Origin: Pseudomonas sp. MYb118
Lineage (GTDB): Bacteria > Pseudomonadota > Gammaproteobacteria > Pseudomonadales > Pseudomonadaceae
Reading direction: 5' to 3'
NCBI RefSeq assembly: GCF_040947875.1
Contig: NZ_JBFRXN010000003.1
Span: 744,001-808,000 of the forward strand
Length of the DNA: 64,000 nt
The position numbers and the translations under genes were made by a program. Below, one piece after another: positions 49,917 through 59,062 of the stretch. Each line of letters opens with the position of its first letter. Within the stretch, counting starts at the first letter, position 1. Below the pieces are notes generated by a model. The model worked only from the letters and a program-made list of their open reading frames with translations. It was not told where the DNA came from and searched no databases.

Positions 49917-50854
49917 TGCACGCGCAAGCCCCGATCAGTCGTGAAATCGCCCGTCAGGCCGCCCAGTGGCTGGTGCTGATGCACGAGCAGCCGCTCAGCG
50001 CCACCCAACAGCAAGCCTGTGCGCGCTGGCGGCAAACCGACCCGGAGCACGAGCGCGCCTGGCAGCGTGTGGTCCACGTGCAGCAACAACTCGGCGGCCT
50101 GCCACCAGGCATCGCCATCGGCACACTGAACCGCCAGCGGCGTCAGGCGCTCAAGGCATTACTGGTACTGGCAGCCATCACACCGGCCGGTTACCTCGGT
50201 TACCGCATCAGCGCACAACAGGGCTGGATGGCCGACTTCCATACCGCCCTGGGCGAACGTCGACAAATGACACTCGCCGACGGCACGGTGCTCAACCTTA
50301 ATACCGATACTGCCGTCGACGTCAGCTACGACGACAGCCAACGAATGATCCGCCTGATCCGCGGCGAGATCCTGGTGACCACCGCGCCGGATCCTGCCGG
50401 CCGGCCGATGCGAGTGACAAGCGCACAGGGGCTCATGGAGCCCTTGGGCACCCGTTTCAGCGTTCGCCAGTTCGATGGCACCACCCAATTGGCCGTGTTG
50501 CAGGGCAGGGTGCGCGCCACGCCTGTGCACGCGACGGCGCAGATCGTCGAGGCCGGCGAACAACGCTCGTTCAGCGACACCTCATTCGGGCCGTTACGCA
50601 TGACCAGCGCACTGAACGCGTCCTGGACCCAAGGGCAACTGGCGGTCGACAACATGCCGCTGCGCGATTTCTGCGAGGAATTGACCCGTTACCGTCCCGG
50701 CCGGCTGCGCTGTGACGACACTGCCGCCGACCTGCGCATCAGCGGCGGCTTCCAACTGGATGACACCGACGCGATCCTGGCGGCGCTGCCCAACACACTG
50801 CCGGTCAACGTGGCTTATCGAACCCGCTATTGGGTCACGGTGAGCAAGGCTTGA
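49916..50854 (+). CDS. FecR-family regulator (pair 2)
   Basis: 312 residues from the ATG at 49916, overlapping the sigma TGA by one base (TGATG). The N-terminal domain has AAQWLVLMHEQPLSATQQQACARW; one membrane helix (about 78-95) follows, then the FecR domain with LGERRQMTLADGTVLNLNTDTAVDVSYD and a C-terminal DLRISGGFQLDDTDA. It mediates signalling between an STN receptor and FecI 2. Receptor D follows after 73 bases, and receptor C is divergent. Confidence 0.94.
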   Translation: MHAQAPISREIARQAAQWLVLMHEQPLSATQQQACARWRQTDPEHERAWQRVVHVQQQLGGLPPGIAIGTLNRQRRQALKALLVLAAITPAGYLGYRISAQQGWMADFHTALGERRQMTLADGTVLNLNTDTAVDVSYDDSQRMIRLIRGEILVTTAPDPAGRPMRVTSAQGLMEPLGTRFSVRQFDGTTQLAVLQGRVRATPVHATAQIVEAGEQRSFSDTSFGPLRMTSALNASWTQGQLAVDNMPLRDFCEELTRYRPGRLRCDDTAADLRISGGFQLDDTDAILAALPNTLPVNVAYRTRYWVTVSKA

Positions 50855-50927
50855 AAATTTTTGGCCCGTTTTTTCAAGGCGTCCGTCCTTAGTAGTAATC
50901 GGTCATCTCCTAAGGACACCTCGCTCC

Positions 50928-53342
50928 ATGGCTCATCCTCGTTTCCCGCGCACAGCATTGAGCTGCGCGCTCGCCGTATCCCTGTTGACGCTGGCCCTGG
51001 CTGCCCAGCCGCAAGCTGCCCACGCAGACCAAGCCACCCATCATTACAGCGTCCAGCCCACCAGCCTGAGCCAGGCCTTGACCGGTTTCAGCGCCCAGGC
51101 CGGCATCACCGTGCAGTTCACCCCGGCCATGGTCCAGGGCTTGAATTCCAAGGGCGTCGAGGGTGACTACAGCGTAGAGCAGGGGTTCGCCGTGCTGTTG
51201 GCCGGTTCCGGGTTGCAAGCGGTGAAACTCTCGGAACGGATTTACGGACTGGTGCAAGTCAGCCCCGACTCGGCAGGTTCAATGACACTGCCGGACATCA
51301 ATATCAATGGCCAACGCGCAGCAGACGGTTCGGAAGCGGCGGGGTACGTGTCTGAAAACATCAGCAACGTCGGCGCCCTGGGCGGCATGAAGCTGCAGGA
51401 CACGCCGTACTCCATGAGCGTGGTGCCCCAGGCCCTGCTCAAAAACATGCTGGCGACCTCCACCGACGATGTACTCAAGCGCAATCCGTTCACCCAGCTG
51501 TACTCGCCCAAGAGTGCCGGTTACGCCAGCGCCGTGACCATCCGTGGTTTCGGCAGCTCCGCCAGCCTGAACATCGCCAACGATGGCCTGCGTTTCAGCA
51601 CCCTGGCCGATGCCGGCAACTTCATCGAAGACACCGAGCAGCTGGAAGTGGTGACCGGGCTCACCGGTTTCCTCTACGGCCCGGCGTCCCCGGGCGGTCT
51701 GGTCAACTACGTGCTCAAGCGCCCGACCTATCAGCGCTACAACAGCGTCACGCTTGGCAATGCCGGCGGCGAGAACTACTACCTGCACGGCGATTTCGGC
51801 GGCCCGATCGACAGCGAAGGTAAATTCGCCTACCGCCTCAACCTGCTGACCCAGGACGGCGAGACCGCCATCGACCTGCAAAAGCGCCGTCGGCAGATGA
51901 TCAGCCTGGCCCTGGACTGGAACGTCAGCGACGACCTGCAAATCCAGTTCGACGCCTCGCACAAGGAAAGCCAGACCCGCGGCCTGACCAGCTACTGGTA
52001 CTTCGCCAACCAGGCCTATCGCCCAAGCGCTTCCTCGCTGGACACCGACAAGCTGTACAGCCAGAAATGGGCCTTCGCCGACAACGAAACCGACAAGGCC
52101 GGCGTGCGCGCCAAGTGGCGCCTGAACGACACCTTCAGCCTGCGCGCAGCGTTCGCGGCGCAGCAATACACCCAGGAATACACCTACACCGGCCCACAAG
52201 TGGATGCGCCTGGCCGCTACACGCAACCGCTTTACGCCTTTGCGCCGCTCGATACCCAGGAGTATTCCGGCTACCTGTTCCTCGATTCACAGTTCGCCAC
52301 CGGCCCGATCGACCACAAGGTGACCCTGGGTTACCAGGGCAACACCGCGCGCAGCCTGATGTACGAGGACCATATCCCGTCGCAACAATACGTCTCGGTG
52401 ACCGGCCCGGCCATTCCCCTCGATGATCAACCGCAGGTCAGCAAGCCAGGCTACTCGGTCGGCCACGGTGCCCGGCACATCTCCAGCACCACCGACACCC
52501 ACAACCTGTTGATCGGCGACATCATTACCTTCAACGAACAGTGGTCGACGATCCTCGGCGCCACCCATACCCAGATCAAGGCGTACAACAACGACTTCGT
52601 CTATTCAGCCGTTGCCCGCAAGACCGAGTACGACAAGAGCACCACCTCGCCGAGCGTGTCGCTGATCTACAAACCCGTGCCCTGGCTGACCACCTACGCC
52701 ACCTATATCGAAGGCCTGCAAAGCGGCGGCGTCGCCCCGGCACGCGCCATCAACGCCGGCACGGCATTGGCACCGCAGATCAGCGAGCAGTACGAAATCG
52801 GCGCCAAGGCCACCCTCGGCGACACGCTGGTCACACTGGCGCTGTTCAACATCGACAAACCCAATGCCTACACCAACAACGCCCGGGTATTCGTCCAGGA
52901 CGGGCGCCAGGAGAACAAGGGCCTGGAATTCAGCGTCACCGGCAAGGTCACCTCGCAGCTGACCCTGGTCAGCGGCTTCACCTTGCTCGATCCGGAAGTG
53001 AAGAAGGGCGCAACCGCCGCCAACGACGGCAATGCGCCGATCAACGTGGCCAAACAACTGGCCAAGGTCTACGCCGAATACGATATCGCCTCGGCACCGG
53101 GTTTTGCCGTCACTGGCGGGGCGTTCTACACCGGCAAGCAATACACCGACGAGGCGAACAACTACGAGTTGCCGTCGTTCACCACCTATGACGCAGGTGC
53201 CCGCTACCGTCTGCCTATGGGTGAAAACACCCTGACGCTGCGGATGAACGTGAGCAACCTGACTGACAAGAAGTACTGGCTCAACAGCAGCTACCTGGGA
53301 GACCCGCGCACGGTGGCGTTCTCGGCGCAGTTGGAGTTCTAA
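50928..53342 (+). CDS. TonB-dependent receptor with STN domain (receptor D)
   Basis: 804 residues. Signal peptide (ends near QAAHA), STN domain (about 40-110, with VQPTSLSQALTGFSAQAGI and DYSVEQGFAVLLAGSGLQ), plug (about 150-270) and a barrel ending AQLEF. It belongs to a different subfamily from A-C (GFLYGPASPGGLVNYVLKRP). Upstream, GAAAATTTTTGG and a later CGTCCGTCC could form an iron-starvation ECF promoter for FecI 2, without the GGTGATAC block of A-C. The ligand is unknown. Confidence 0.94.
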   Translation: MAHPRFPRTALSCALAVSLLTLALAAQPQAAHADQATHHYSVQPTSLSQALTGFSAQAGITVQFTPAMVQGLNSKGVEGDYSVEQGFAVLLAGSGLQAVKLSERIYGLVQVSPDSAGSMTLPDININGQRAADGSEAAGYVSENISNVGALGGMKLQDTPYSMSVVPQALLKNMLATSTDDVLKRNPFTQLYSPKSAGYASAVTIRGFGSSASLNIANDGLRFSTLADAGNFIEDTEQLEVVTGLTGFLYGPASPGGLVNYVLKRPTYQRYNSVTLGNAGGENYYLHGDFGGPIDSEGKFAYRLNLLTQDGETAIDLQKRRRQMISLALDWNVSDDLQIQFDASHKESQTRGLTSYWYFANQAYRPSASSLDTDKLYSQKWAFADNETDKAGVRAKWRLNDTFSLRAAFAAQQYTQEYTYTGPQVDAPGRYTQPLYAFAPLDTQEYSGYLFLDSQFATGPIDHKVTLGYQGNTARSLMYEDHIPSQQYVSVTGPAIPLDDQPQVSKPGYSVGHGARHISSTTDTHNLLIGDIITFNEQWSTILGATHTQIKAYNNDFVYSAVARKTEYDKSTTSPSVSLIYKPVPWLTTYATYIEGLQSGGVAPARAINAGTALAPQISEQYEIGAKATLGDTLVTLALFNIDKPNAYTNNARVFVQDGRQENKGLEFSVTGKVTSQLTLVSGFTLLDPEVKKGATAANDGNAPINVAKQLAKVYAEYDIASAPGFAVTGGAFYTGKQYTDEANNYELPSFTTYDAGARYRLPMGENTLTLRMNVSNLTDKKYWLNSSYLGDPRTVAFSAQLEF

Positions 53343-53346
53343 ACAG

Positions 53347-54642
53347 TCAGAACCGCCAGGTCGCGCCGCCCCCGATGATGTGCAGCGCGGCATTCTTGTA
53401 GGTGCCCGACAAGGTGGTGCCCGAGCGCGACTTGGTCTGGTCGACGTCCATGTCACCCAGCCAGACCAGGGTGTACGCGGCGTGCACGTCCAGGCCTTCG
53501 TCGACCTGGTAATTCACCCCGGTCGCCACACGCCAGGCTTCACCCATGGGGTTATCGACCGTGCGGTCCTTGTCATCGACGGCCGAGCTGTCGTAGCCCA
53601 GGCCGACGCTCCAGCGCCATTGTTTGGTGGCTTGATACTGGGCACCCACCGAGGCGTGCCAGGTGTCCTTGTACTTGCGGTCGGCGGTGCGGCTGACATC
53701 GGCGGCGCCGGCGTCGACTTCTACGCCGATGTCGCCAAACTCACTCCAGTCCTGCCAACCGAGGCTGCCGAGCAATTTCCATTGCGGGTCGAGGTCGTGG
53801 GCGATGCTGAGCAACACGGTTTGCGGCACCGACATATCCAGCTCCAGCGAATCGACGTCCAGGCGGCGCAGCGCGGCGTTGATGATCGGGTTGTCGACCT
53901 TGCGCACGCTGGGGCTGTCCTTGAATTCCAGGTCGATCTTGCTGGTGTACGCCAGGCCGATCTGCGTGCGCTCGCTCACGCGGTAGAGCAGGCCGAGGTT
54001 GATGCCGGCGCCGACGTCGGTGTCCTTGTATTCGAGCTGGCCATCGGGGCTGTCGCGCAGGCCGAGCAGATTGTTGTTGATCGCCGTTTCGTTGCGGTAA
54101 TAGGCGTACATGATGCGCGGGCCGATGCCGACAGACAGATCATCGGTGAACTTGTGCGCCAGGGTGGGCTGAAACGACACACCAATGATCGCCGCCTCCT
54201 GGTTGAAGTAGCGCCCGGCCCAGTCGTCGTCATAATCCAGGGCCAGGCCGAAGTTGCCATACATGCCAAAGCCGATGGCCGAGCGTTCGTCGATCTGATG
54301 GCTGACGAACAAACTGGCACCCGGCAGGTATTGCAGGGCATTGCCACCTTCGTTGCCGTCAAACTGGTTGTTGCTGTCGCGGGAGAAACGCATGTCACCG
54401 AGGATCACCTGGGCGTTGGCACTGATCTGCGTGCCCTTGAGTTCGGTGAGCCCGGCGGGGTTGCTCATCAGCACGCTGGGGTCGGTGGCCAACGAAGCGG
54501 CCCCGGCGTTGGCCAGACCGTTGCCTTCCTGGCCAGCCTCGTAGATCAGGATGCCGCCGGCCCAGGCGTTGCCGGTCAGCAGGCCCAGGCCGAGCGCCAG
54601 GGAAGATGCATGGAGTTGGCGAACGTAGTGGCGTGTGTGCAT
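53347..54642 (-). CDS. FadL/OmpP1-family outer membrane transport protein
   Basis: 431 residues. The signal peptide ends at NAWAGG. The N-terminal hatch has GNGLANAGAASLATDPSVLMSNPAGLTEL with the NPA motif (about 61-63), followed by a 14-strand barrel ending GATWRF. FadL proteins let hydrophobic molecules diffuse laterally across the outer membrane. Convergent with receptor D (5 bases between stops) and upstream of nothing else on its strand, it lies next to a lipoprotein and an alkyl sulfatase. Uptake of long-chain alkyl sulfates or released alcohols is the likely role. Confidence 0.92.
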   Translation of the reverse strand: MHTRHYVRQLHASSLALGLGLLTGNAWAGGILIYEAGQEGNGLANAGAASLATDPSVLMSNPAGLTELKGTQISANAQVILGDMRFSRDSNNQFDGNEGGNALQYLPGASLFVSHQIDERSAIGFGMYGNFGLALDYDDDWAGRYFNQEAAIIGVSFQPTLAHKFTDDLSVGIGPRIMYAYYRNETAINNNLLGLRDSPDGQLEYKDTDVGAGINLGLLYRVSERTQIGLAYTSKIDLEFKDSPSVRKVDNPIINAALRRLDVDSLELDMSVPQTVLLSIAHDLDPQWKLLGSLGWQDWSEFGDIGVEVDAGAADVSRTADRKYKDTWHASVGAQYQATKQWRWSVGLGYDSSAVDDKDRTVDNPMGEAWRVATGVNYQVDEGLDVHAAYTLVWLGDMDVDQTKSRSGTTLSGTYKNAALHIIGGGATWRF

Positions 54643-54728
54643 GACGCGTCCTCTGCGAAACCATCAACCCATCGACTGTCTGGAAACACGGCCACACGCC
54701 AGGCAAAGCACGGTGGCCGTGGCGCGGG

Positions 54729-55397
54729 TTACTTCTTCAATTGCTGGTAGGACTTGACCATGTCTTGCGCCCAGACATCGAGCACCGCCTTGAAGTCCTT
54801 GGCCTGCAGCACCTGATCGGAATTTTCGAGGTCCGCACCGGCGCCTTTGCGCACCACTTGCGCCACCAGTTTATTGTTGCTGCCATCGAGGAACGCCGCT
54901 TCGGTGGCGAGGCTGGTGTCCTGGTCGCGAATACCGGTGGCGGCACTGACGCCGGCGGCGACCAGCGCGATCGGAATCACTTCATACGGGGCCAGCCCCT
55001 TGGTCTTGGCGCTGGCCGCGGTGATGGCGGGGCGCACCACCAACACTCCCGGGCCAGGACCGGTGGCCAGGGGCAGGGCCTTGACGAAGGCATTCTTCAA
55101 GGTCTGGTCGTAATAGGTCGTGATGCCGTTAAGCGTGCTCTGCGGGATTTTCTCGGTGGGTTGCGGCTTGGGGTACAACTGGCTCGGTTCGACGTAGACG
55201 CTGGTGAATTTGCGGACATCCACCTTCGGATCGATCCAGCGCATCACGTCGGCACCCGAAGGCGATTTCTCTTCCTTCAGGTTGCTGTAGTCCTTGAGAA
55301 ACCCGGAGTACTGCGCGGGGTCGACATACTTGCTGGCGCAACCGGAAAGCGCCAGGGACAACACACACAACGGTACAGCCAGTGCTTTTAATTGCAT
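54729..55397 (-). CDS. DUF3313 lipoprotein
   Basis: 222 residues from the ATG at 55397. The lipobox LALSGC gives a lipidated Cys at about residue 20. The mature part has the DUF3313 pattern: YSGFLKDYSNLKEEKSP, then WIDPKVDVRKFTSVYVEPSQLYP, then VLVVRPAITAA. Function is unknown; it is an outer- or inner-membrane-anchored periplasmic protein. It is 86 bases downstream of the alkyl sulfatase and ahead of the FadL gene, all on one strand. This suggests a role in the envelope stage of alkyl sulfate handling, but that is inference. Confidence 0.88.
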   Translation of the reverse strand: MQLKALAVPLCVLSLALSGCASKYVDPAQYSGFLKDYSNLKEEKSPSGADVMRWIDPKVDVRKFTSVYVEPSQLYPKPQPTEKIPQSTLNGITTYYDQTLKNAFVKALPLATGPGPGVLVVRPAITAASAKTKGLAPYEVIPIALVAAGVSAATGIRDQDTSLATEAAFLDGSNNKLVAQVVRKGAGADLENSDQVLQAKDFKAVLDVWAQDMVKSYQQLKK

Positions 55398-55483
55398 GGG
55401 AACGCTCCATTGTCGAAACCTGGGTAAAGCCGACCTTGGGCAGCATCGGCGGACACCGCCCAAGGCCGGCCTGACTCGAACCG

Positions 55484-57514
55484 TTACGGCGTGACGATGT
55501 TGAACCAGAAGTCGAAGTCATCCATGTAGGACACCAGCTCTTCGAGCTTGCCCTGCGTGCCATCGACCTTGATGTCGCCTTTGGCCAGCGCATCCTTCAG
55601 GGTGGTTTCCTTCAGCACGATCTTGTTCAGGGTGTCGCGGGTCAGGGTCACTTTGCCGTCGGCTTCCTTGGCTTCCACGCCTTCGGTGTGGTTGAGCACG
55701 CCGTTCTCCATTTCCACCGCATACTTCTGGTTCAGATCGGTGAAGTCGAAGTTCAGCGACAAGCGCTTGCCATCGGCTTTCGGACCGTTGAGGCGCATGG
55801 CCAGGAAGTCGAAGAACAGGTCCAGGTCCATCGCCCGCACCGTGTCGGGGCTGGCGGTGTCCGGGGTCGGCAGTTTTCTCACGCCATCGCGCAGTTCCTG
55901 TGCGCCGGTGAGGTAGAAGTTGCGCCAAGGGCCGCTTTCGGCTTGATAGCCCATTTGCTCGAGCGCATCGGCTTGCAGATTCTTCGCCGCCTGATTGTTC
56001 GGGTTGGCAAACACCACATGGTTGACCACTTCGGCGACCCAACGGAATTCGCCTTTGTCCATGTACTCTTTGGCTTTTTTCAGCACGGCGTCTTCGCCGC
56101 CCATCATTTCCACGTAATGCTTGGCGCCTTCTTCCGGTGGCAGTTCATTGAGCGTGGCCGGGTTACCGGTGAACCAGCCCATGTACAAGACGTAGGTGGC
56201 CTTGACGTTGTGATTAACCGAGCCGTAGTAGCCGCGGTTGGAGAACTTGTTGGCGATCTCCTTGGGCAGTTTGAACTGCTCGGCGATCTCCACCATGGTG
56301 TAACCCTTGTTGATCATGCGCAGGGTTTCATCGTTGATGTAGCGGTACATGTCGCGCTGCGAAGACAGTTGCTCACGCACTTCCTTGTTGCCCCAGACCG
56401 GCCAGTGGTGCATGGCATACATCACCTGGACATCGTCACCCCACAATTTCAGCGCCTCATTGAGGTACTTGGACCATGGCAGCGGCTCGCGGATCTTCGC
56501 GCCGCGCAATGAGTAGGTGTTGTGTAGCGTGTGAGTGGAGTCTTCGGCGGTGTTGAGGGCTTTTTTCTCCTTGATGTAGTAGAGCATTTCCGCTGGTGCT
56601 TCACTGCCCGGCGCGTACAGGAACTGGTAGGTCAGGCCGTCGATGATGTGGGTTTCACCGGTGGTCTTGATGATGTCCGTCGGCGGGATCAACGTCACCG
56701 TACCGGCTGACGTGGTGGTGCCCAGGCCTGCGCCCAACTGACCAGTTGCCGAAGGTGGCAGCAGGTTGCCGTACATGTAGCTGGCGCGACGGCTCATGGC
56801 GGTGCCGGCCATGACGTTTTCCGCCACCGCGTGCTCGACGAAGCCCAGCGGCGCATACACCTTGACCTTGCCAGCCTTGACGTCGTCTTCGTTGATCACG
56901 CCGCGTACGCCGCCGTAATGGTCAACGTGGCTGTGGGTGTAAATCACCGCCACCACCGGTTTTTTCGGCCGATGCTGGTAATAGAGGTCGAGGGCAGCCT
57001 TGGCGGTTTCAGTCGAAATCAGCGGATCGAAGATGGTGATGCCGTCCTTGCCTTCGACGATGGTCATGTTCGACAGGTCGTAATTGCGCACCTGGTAGAT
57101 GCCTTCGGTGACTTCAAAAAGCCCGGAAATGTTGATCAGTTGCGACTGACGCCACAGGCTCGGGTTGGTGGTGTCCGGCGCGGCTTCGCCTTCCTTGATG
57201 AACGCATACTTGGCCGGGTCCCAGATCACATTACCCGAGGCTCCCTTGATGACTGCGGAGGGCAGGGGAGCAATGAAACCCTTGTGCGCGAGCTCAAAGG
57301 ACGTCTTGTCGTCGAACGGCAGCTCCTTGAGCAGCGCGTTATTCGCCGATTTGGTGGCGTCCGATGCGGGTTTGGCTTTTTCCGCCTCGGCGGCGATGGC
57401 CTGGGTGGCTATCGCCACGGCCATCACCAACGAGCAAATCCCGCCTGCCACCTTCAGGATTTTCGATTTACGGGTTGGGAAAGTTTGTGCTGTCGAAGTC
57501 ATTTCCAAAGCCAT
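55484..57514 (-). CDS. Secreted alkyl sulfatase, SdsA1/BDS1-type metallo-beta-lactamase-fold enzyme
   Basis: 676 residues with an N-terminal export signal (about 18-42). The MBL zinc motif THSHVDHYGG (193-202; H194, H196, D198, H199) is followed by a second metal-site segment AEDSTHTLHN, an alpha-helical dimerisation domain (WGDDVQVMYAMHHWPVWGN onward) and a C-terminal SCP2-like substrate-binding domain (about 555-676). It hydrolyses primary alkyl sulfates such as SDS to alcohol and sulfate. GGAG 8 bases before the ATG sets the start. The usual LysR regulator gene sdsB is not adjacent. A long AT-richer region precedes it. Confidence 0.93.
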   Translation of the reverse strand: MALEMTSTAQTFPTRKSKILKVAGGICSLVMAVAIATQAIAAEAEKAKPASDATKSANNALLKELPFDDKTSFELAHKGFIAPLPSAVIKGASGNVIWDPAKYAFIKEGEAAPDTTNPSLWRQSQLINISGLFEVTEGIYQVRNYDLSNMTIVEGKDGITIFDPLISTETAKAALDLYYQHRPKKPVVAVIYTHSHVDHYGGVRGVINEDDVKAGKVKVYAPLGFVEHAVAENVMAGTAMSRRASYMYGNLLPPSATGQLGAGLGTTTSAGTVTLIPPTDIIKTTGETHIIDGLTYQFLYAPGSEAPAEMLYYIKEKKALNTAEDSTHTLHNTYSLRGAKIREPLPWSKYLNEALKLWGDDVQVMYAMHHWPVWGNKEVREQLSSQRDMYRYINDETLRMINKGYTMVEIAEQFKLPKEIANKFSNRGYYGSVNHNVKATYVLYMGWFTGNPATLNELPPEEGAKHYVEMMGGEDAVLKKAKEYMDKGEFRWVAEVVNHVVFANPNNQAAKNLQADALEQMGYQAESGPWRNFYLTGAQELRDGVRKLPTPDTASPDTVRAMDLDLFFDFLAMRLNGPKADGKRLSLNFDFTDLNQKYAVEMENGVLNHTEGVEAKEADGKVTLTRDTLNKIVLKETTLKDALAKGDIKVDGTQGKLEELVSYMDDFDFWFNIVTP

Positions 57515-58414
57515 CTTTCACGCTCCTTCATAGTCGGAAATGCGCTAGAGCAAAAGCGCTAATACCAAGCTCAGGTAACGGTAGACGTGTTTAAGAATCA
57601 GTCTAAAAAATACCGCTACAGAACTATGAAGATGGCTAATAGTTAGGTGGATAACGACATCAGAAAAATCGAAAATCCTAGATAGATATTGTTCGGTGGG
57701 CGTTGACGAAAAGAATGGAAAATCTGCACAAATACAATCGTTTGATTCTGCTTGTACGACCTTTATACAAACTGGAAACCGTGGTGAAAGTTTTGGTCGC
57801 CATCGACTCGTGAAACCCCGCATGCCCCGGCCAGCATGGCCCGGTGAGGCGACGAGCGGTACTTAGCCGATGTAGATAACAGTAAATTTGGACGCTGGAA
57901 TTGATTGCACTTCGCCAGCAGTGACAACTTCCAGGGAGGTCGGCCTATGTATAACGAGACTCGAGTTTTTGAACGTACGGATTAATCAACGCTGGCTGGG
58001 GATACTGACTAGTCAATCTCATCACAAGCATTCGAACCGTACTGAGGTTGCTGAGCCTGACGAATTAGTGTTTAACGCTTGGCGGGACTCCCAGTAACTG
58101 TTCGTGCAATATGCGACTGAGCGTGTTGTGCGCCAATGTCCAGACGTTTTCAACGGATGCGGTGTACAGATCATGTCGATGCCTTTAGCTGGAGGATCCC
58201 GAGGAAGAGACACGAGTGCCCGTGGAAAACTGATTCATGGGACCGACACGGAAGGGTCGATTTGGTCGATTGAGCTTGGAGCGAGGTAGGAGATGATCCA
58301 GGTGAGTCATTACTTAAACATCCTGTTTAACATAATATACATTACACGTAACAACGTATTACCAAATCCCCCGGTTACCCACGGCTTTTCACACAGCAAA
58401 TCACCGCTCCAACC
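57515..58414. other. AT-richer intergenic stretch, no recognisable gene
   Basis: About 900 bases, clearly lower in GC than the surroundings (near 40 percent in 57560-57760). Only short unconvincing frames with poor codon use are present. The left part must hold the alkyl sulfatase promoter. One palindrome is noted separately. A decayed gene or small acquired segment is possible; I could not identify any homologous remnant. Confidence 0.6.
58314..58330. promoter_or_regulatory. Inverted repeat in the AT-rich gap
   Basis: TTAAACA and TGTTTAA flank TCC in an AT-rich context. It lies 85 bases beyond the cupin stop and far from any start codon, so its function is unclear. Confidence 0.3.
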
Positions 58415-58915
58415 TCAATCCTCAGTCATCCGTTCAATCAACCCTCGATGCTGCACAAACGCCTCAATCAACGTTTCCCTGTCACCCATCTGCATATCCG
58501 CAAAATCAAAACCCGGTGTGACCGCTTCACTGATCAAACCGAATCCTGCCGAACCCTCCATCAACAGCGAAGCCTTCCACACGCCACCCGGCACATGCAG
58601 CTGCAAACATTCGCCAGCCATCACGTTGTTGCCCATCACCACAGTCTTCAATGTGCCGTCCGCCAATATCAGGCTGTACTCGATGGCGTCGCCCAGTTGG
58701 TAGTAATGCACGATGTCGGATTTGTTCAGATGAAAACGTCCGATCGGCGATTCGGCAGTCAGCAGGTAAAAAATCGACGTCATTGCGTAGCGTGATCCGC
58801 CCGCGGTTTCGACCAGGGGCTGTTGGTCGGCCTGGAATGTTCGTCTGTAGTAACCACCTTCAACGTGCGGTTCCAGGTTCAGCGCCGCGATGACGTCTTC
58901 ACTGTTTGGCTGCAT
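58415..58915 (-). CDS. DUF985 cupin protein
   Basis: 166 residues from the ATG at 58915. A typical DUF985 cupin: NLEPHVEGGYYRRTF near the start, AMTSIFYLLTAESPIGRFHLNKSDIVHYYQLGDAIEYSLI in the barrel, and LMEGSAGFGLISEAVTPGFDFADM at the end. Family members are soluble; some have been crystallised without a settled function, and a role in sugar epimerisation or isomerisation has been suggested by fold only. It stands alone, divergent from the efflux operon. Confidence 0.9.
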   Translation of the reverse strand: MQPNSEDVIAALNLEPHVEGGYYRRTFQADQQPLVETAGGSRYAMTSIFYLLTAESPIGRFHLNKSDIVHYYQLGDAIEYSLILADGTLKTVVMGNNVMAGECLQLHVPGGVWKASLLMEGSAGFGLISEAVTPGFDFADMQMGDRETLIEAFVQHRGLIERMTED

Positions 58916-59062
58916 GGACGACTCCCGTCGTAATGATGGCTCAGAGCTATACACCATAGCGCTTCAATTAGTTTATTCAATAAAACCGGCATGCCCGGTT
59001 TGAGGCTGGCAAGTCTGCAAGCCGTCTATGCTCCTTTGAACTCAATCCACTGGCATACACGC

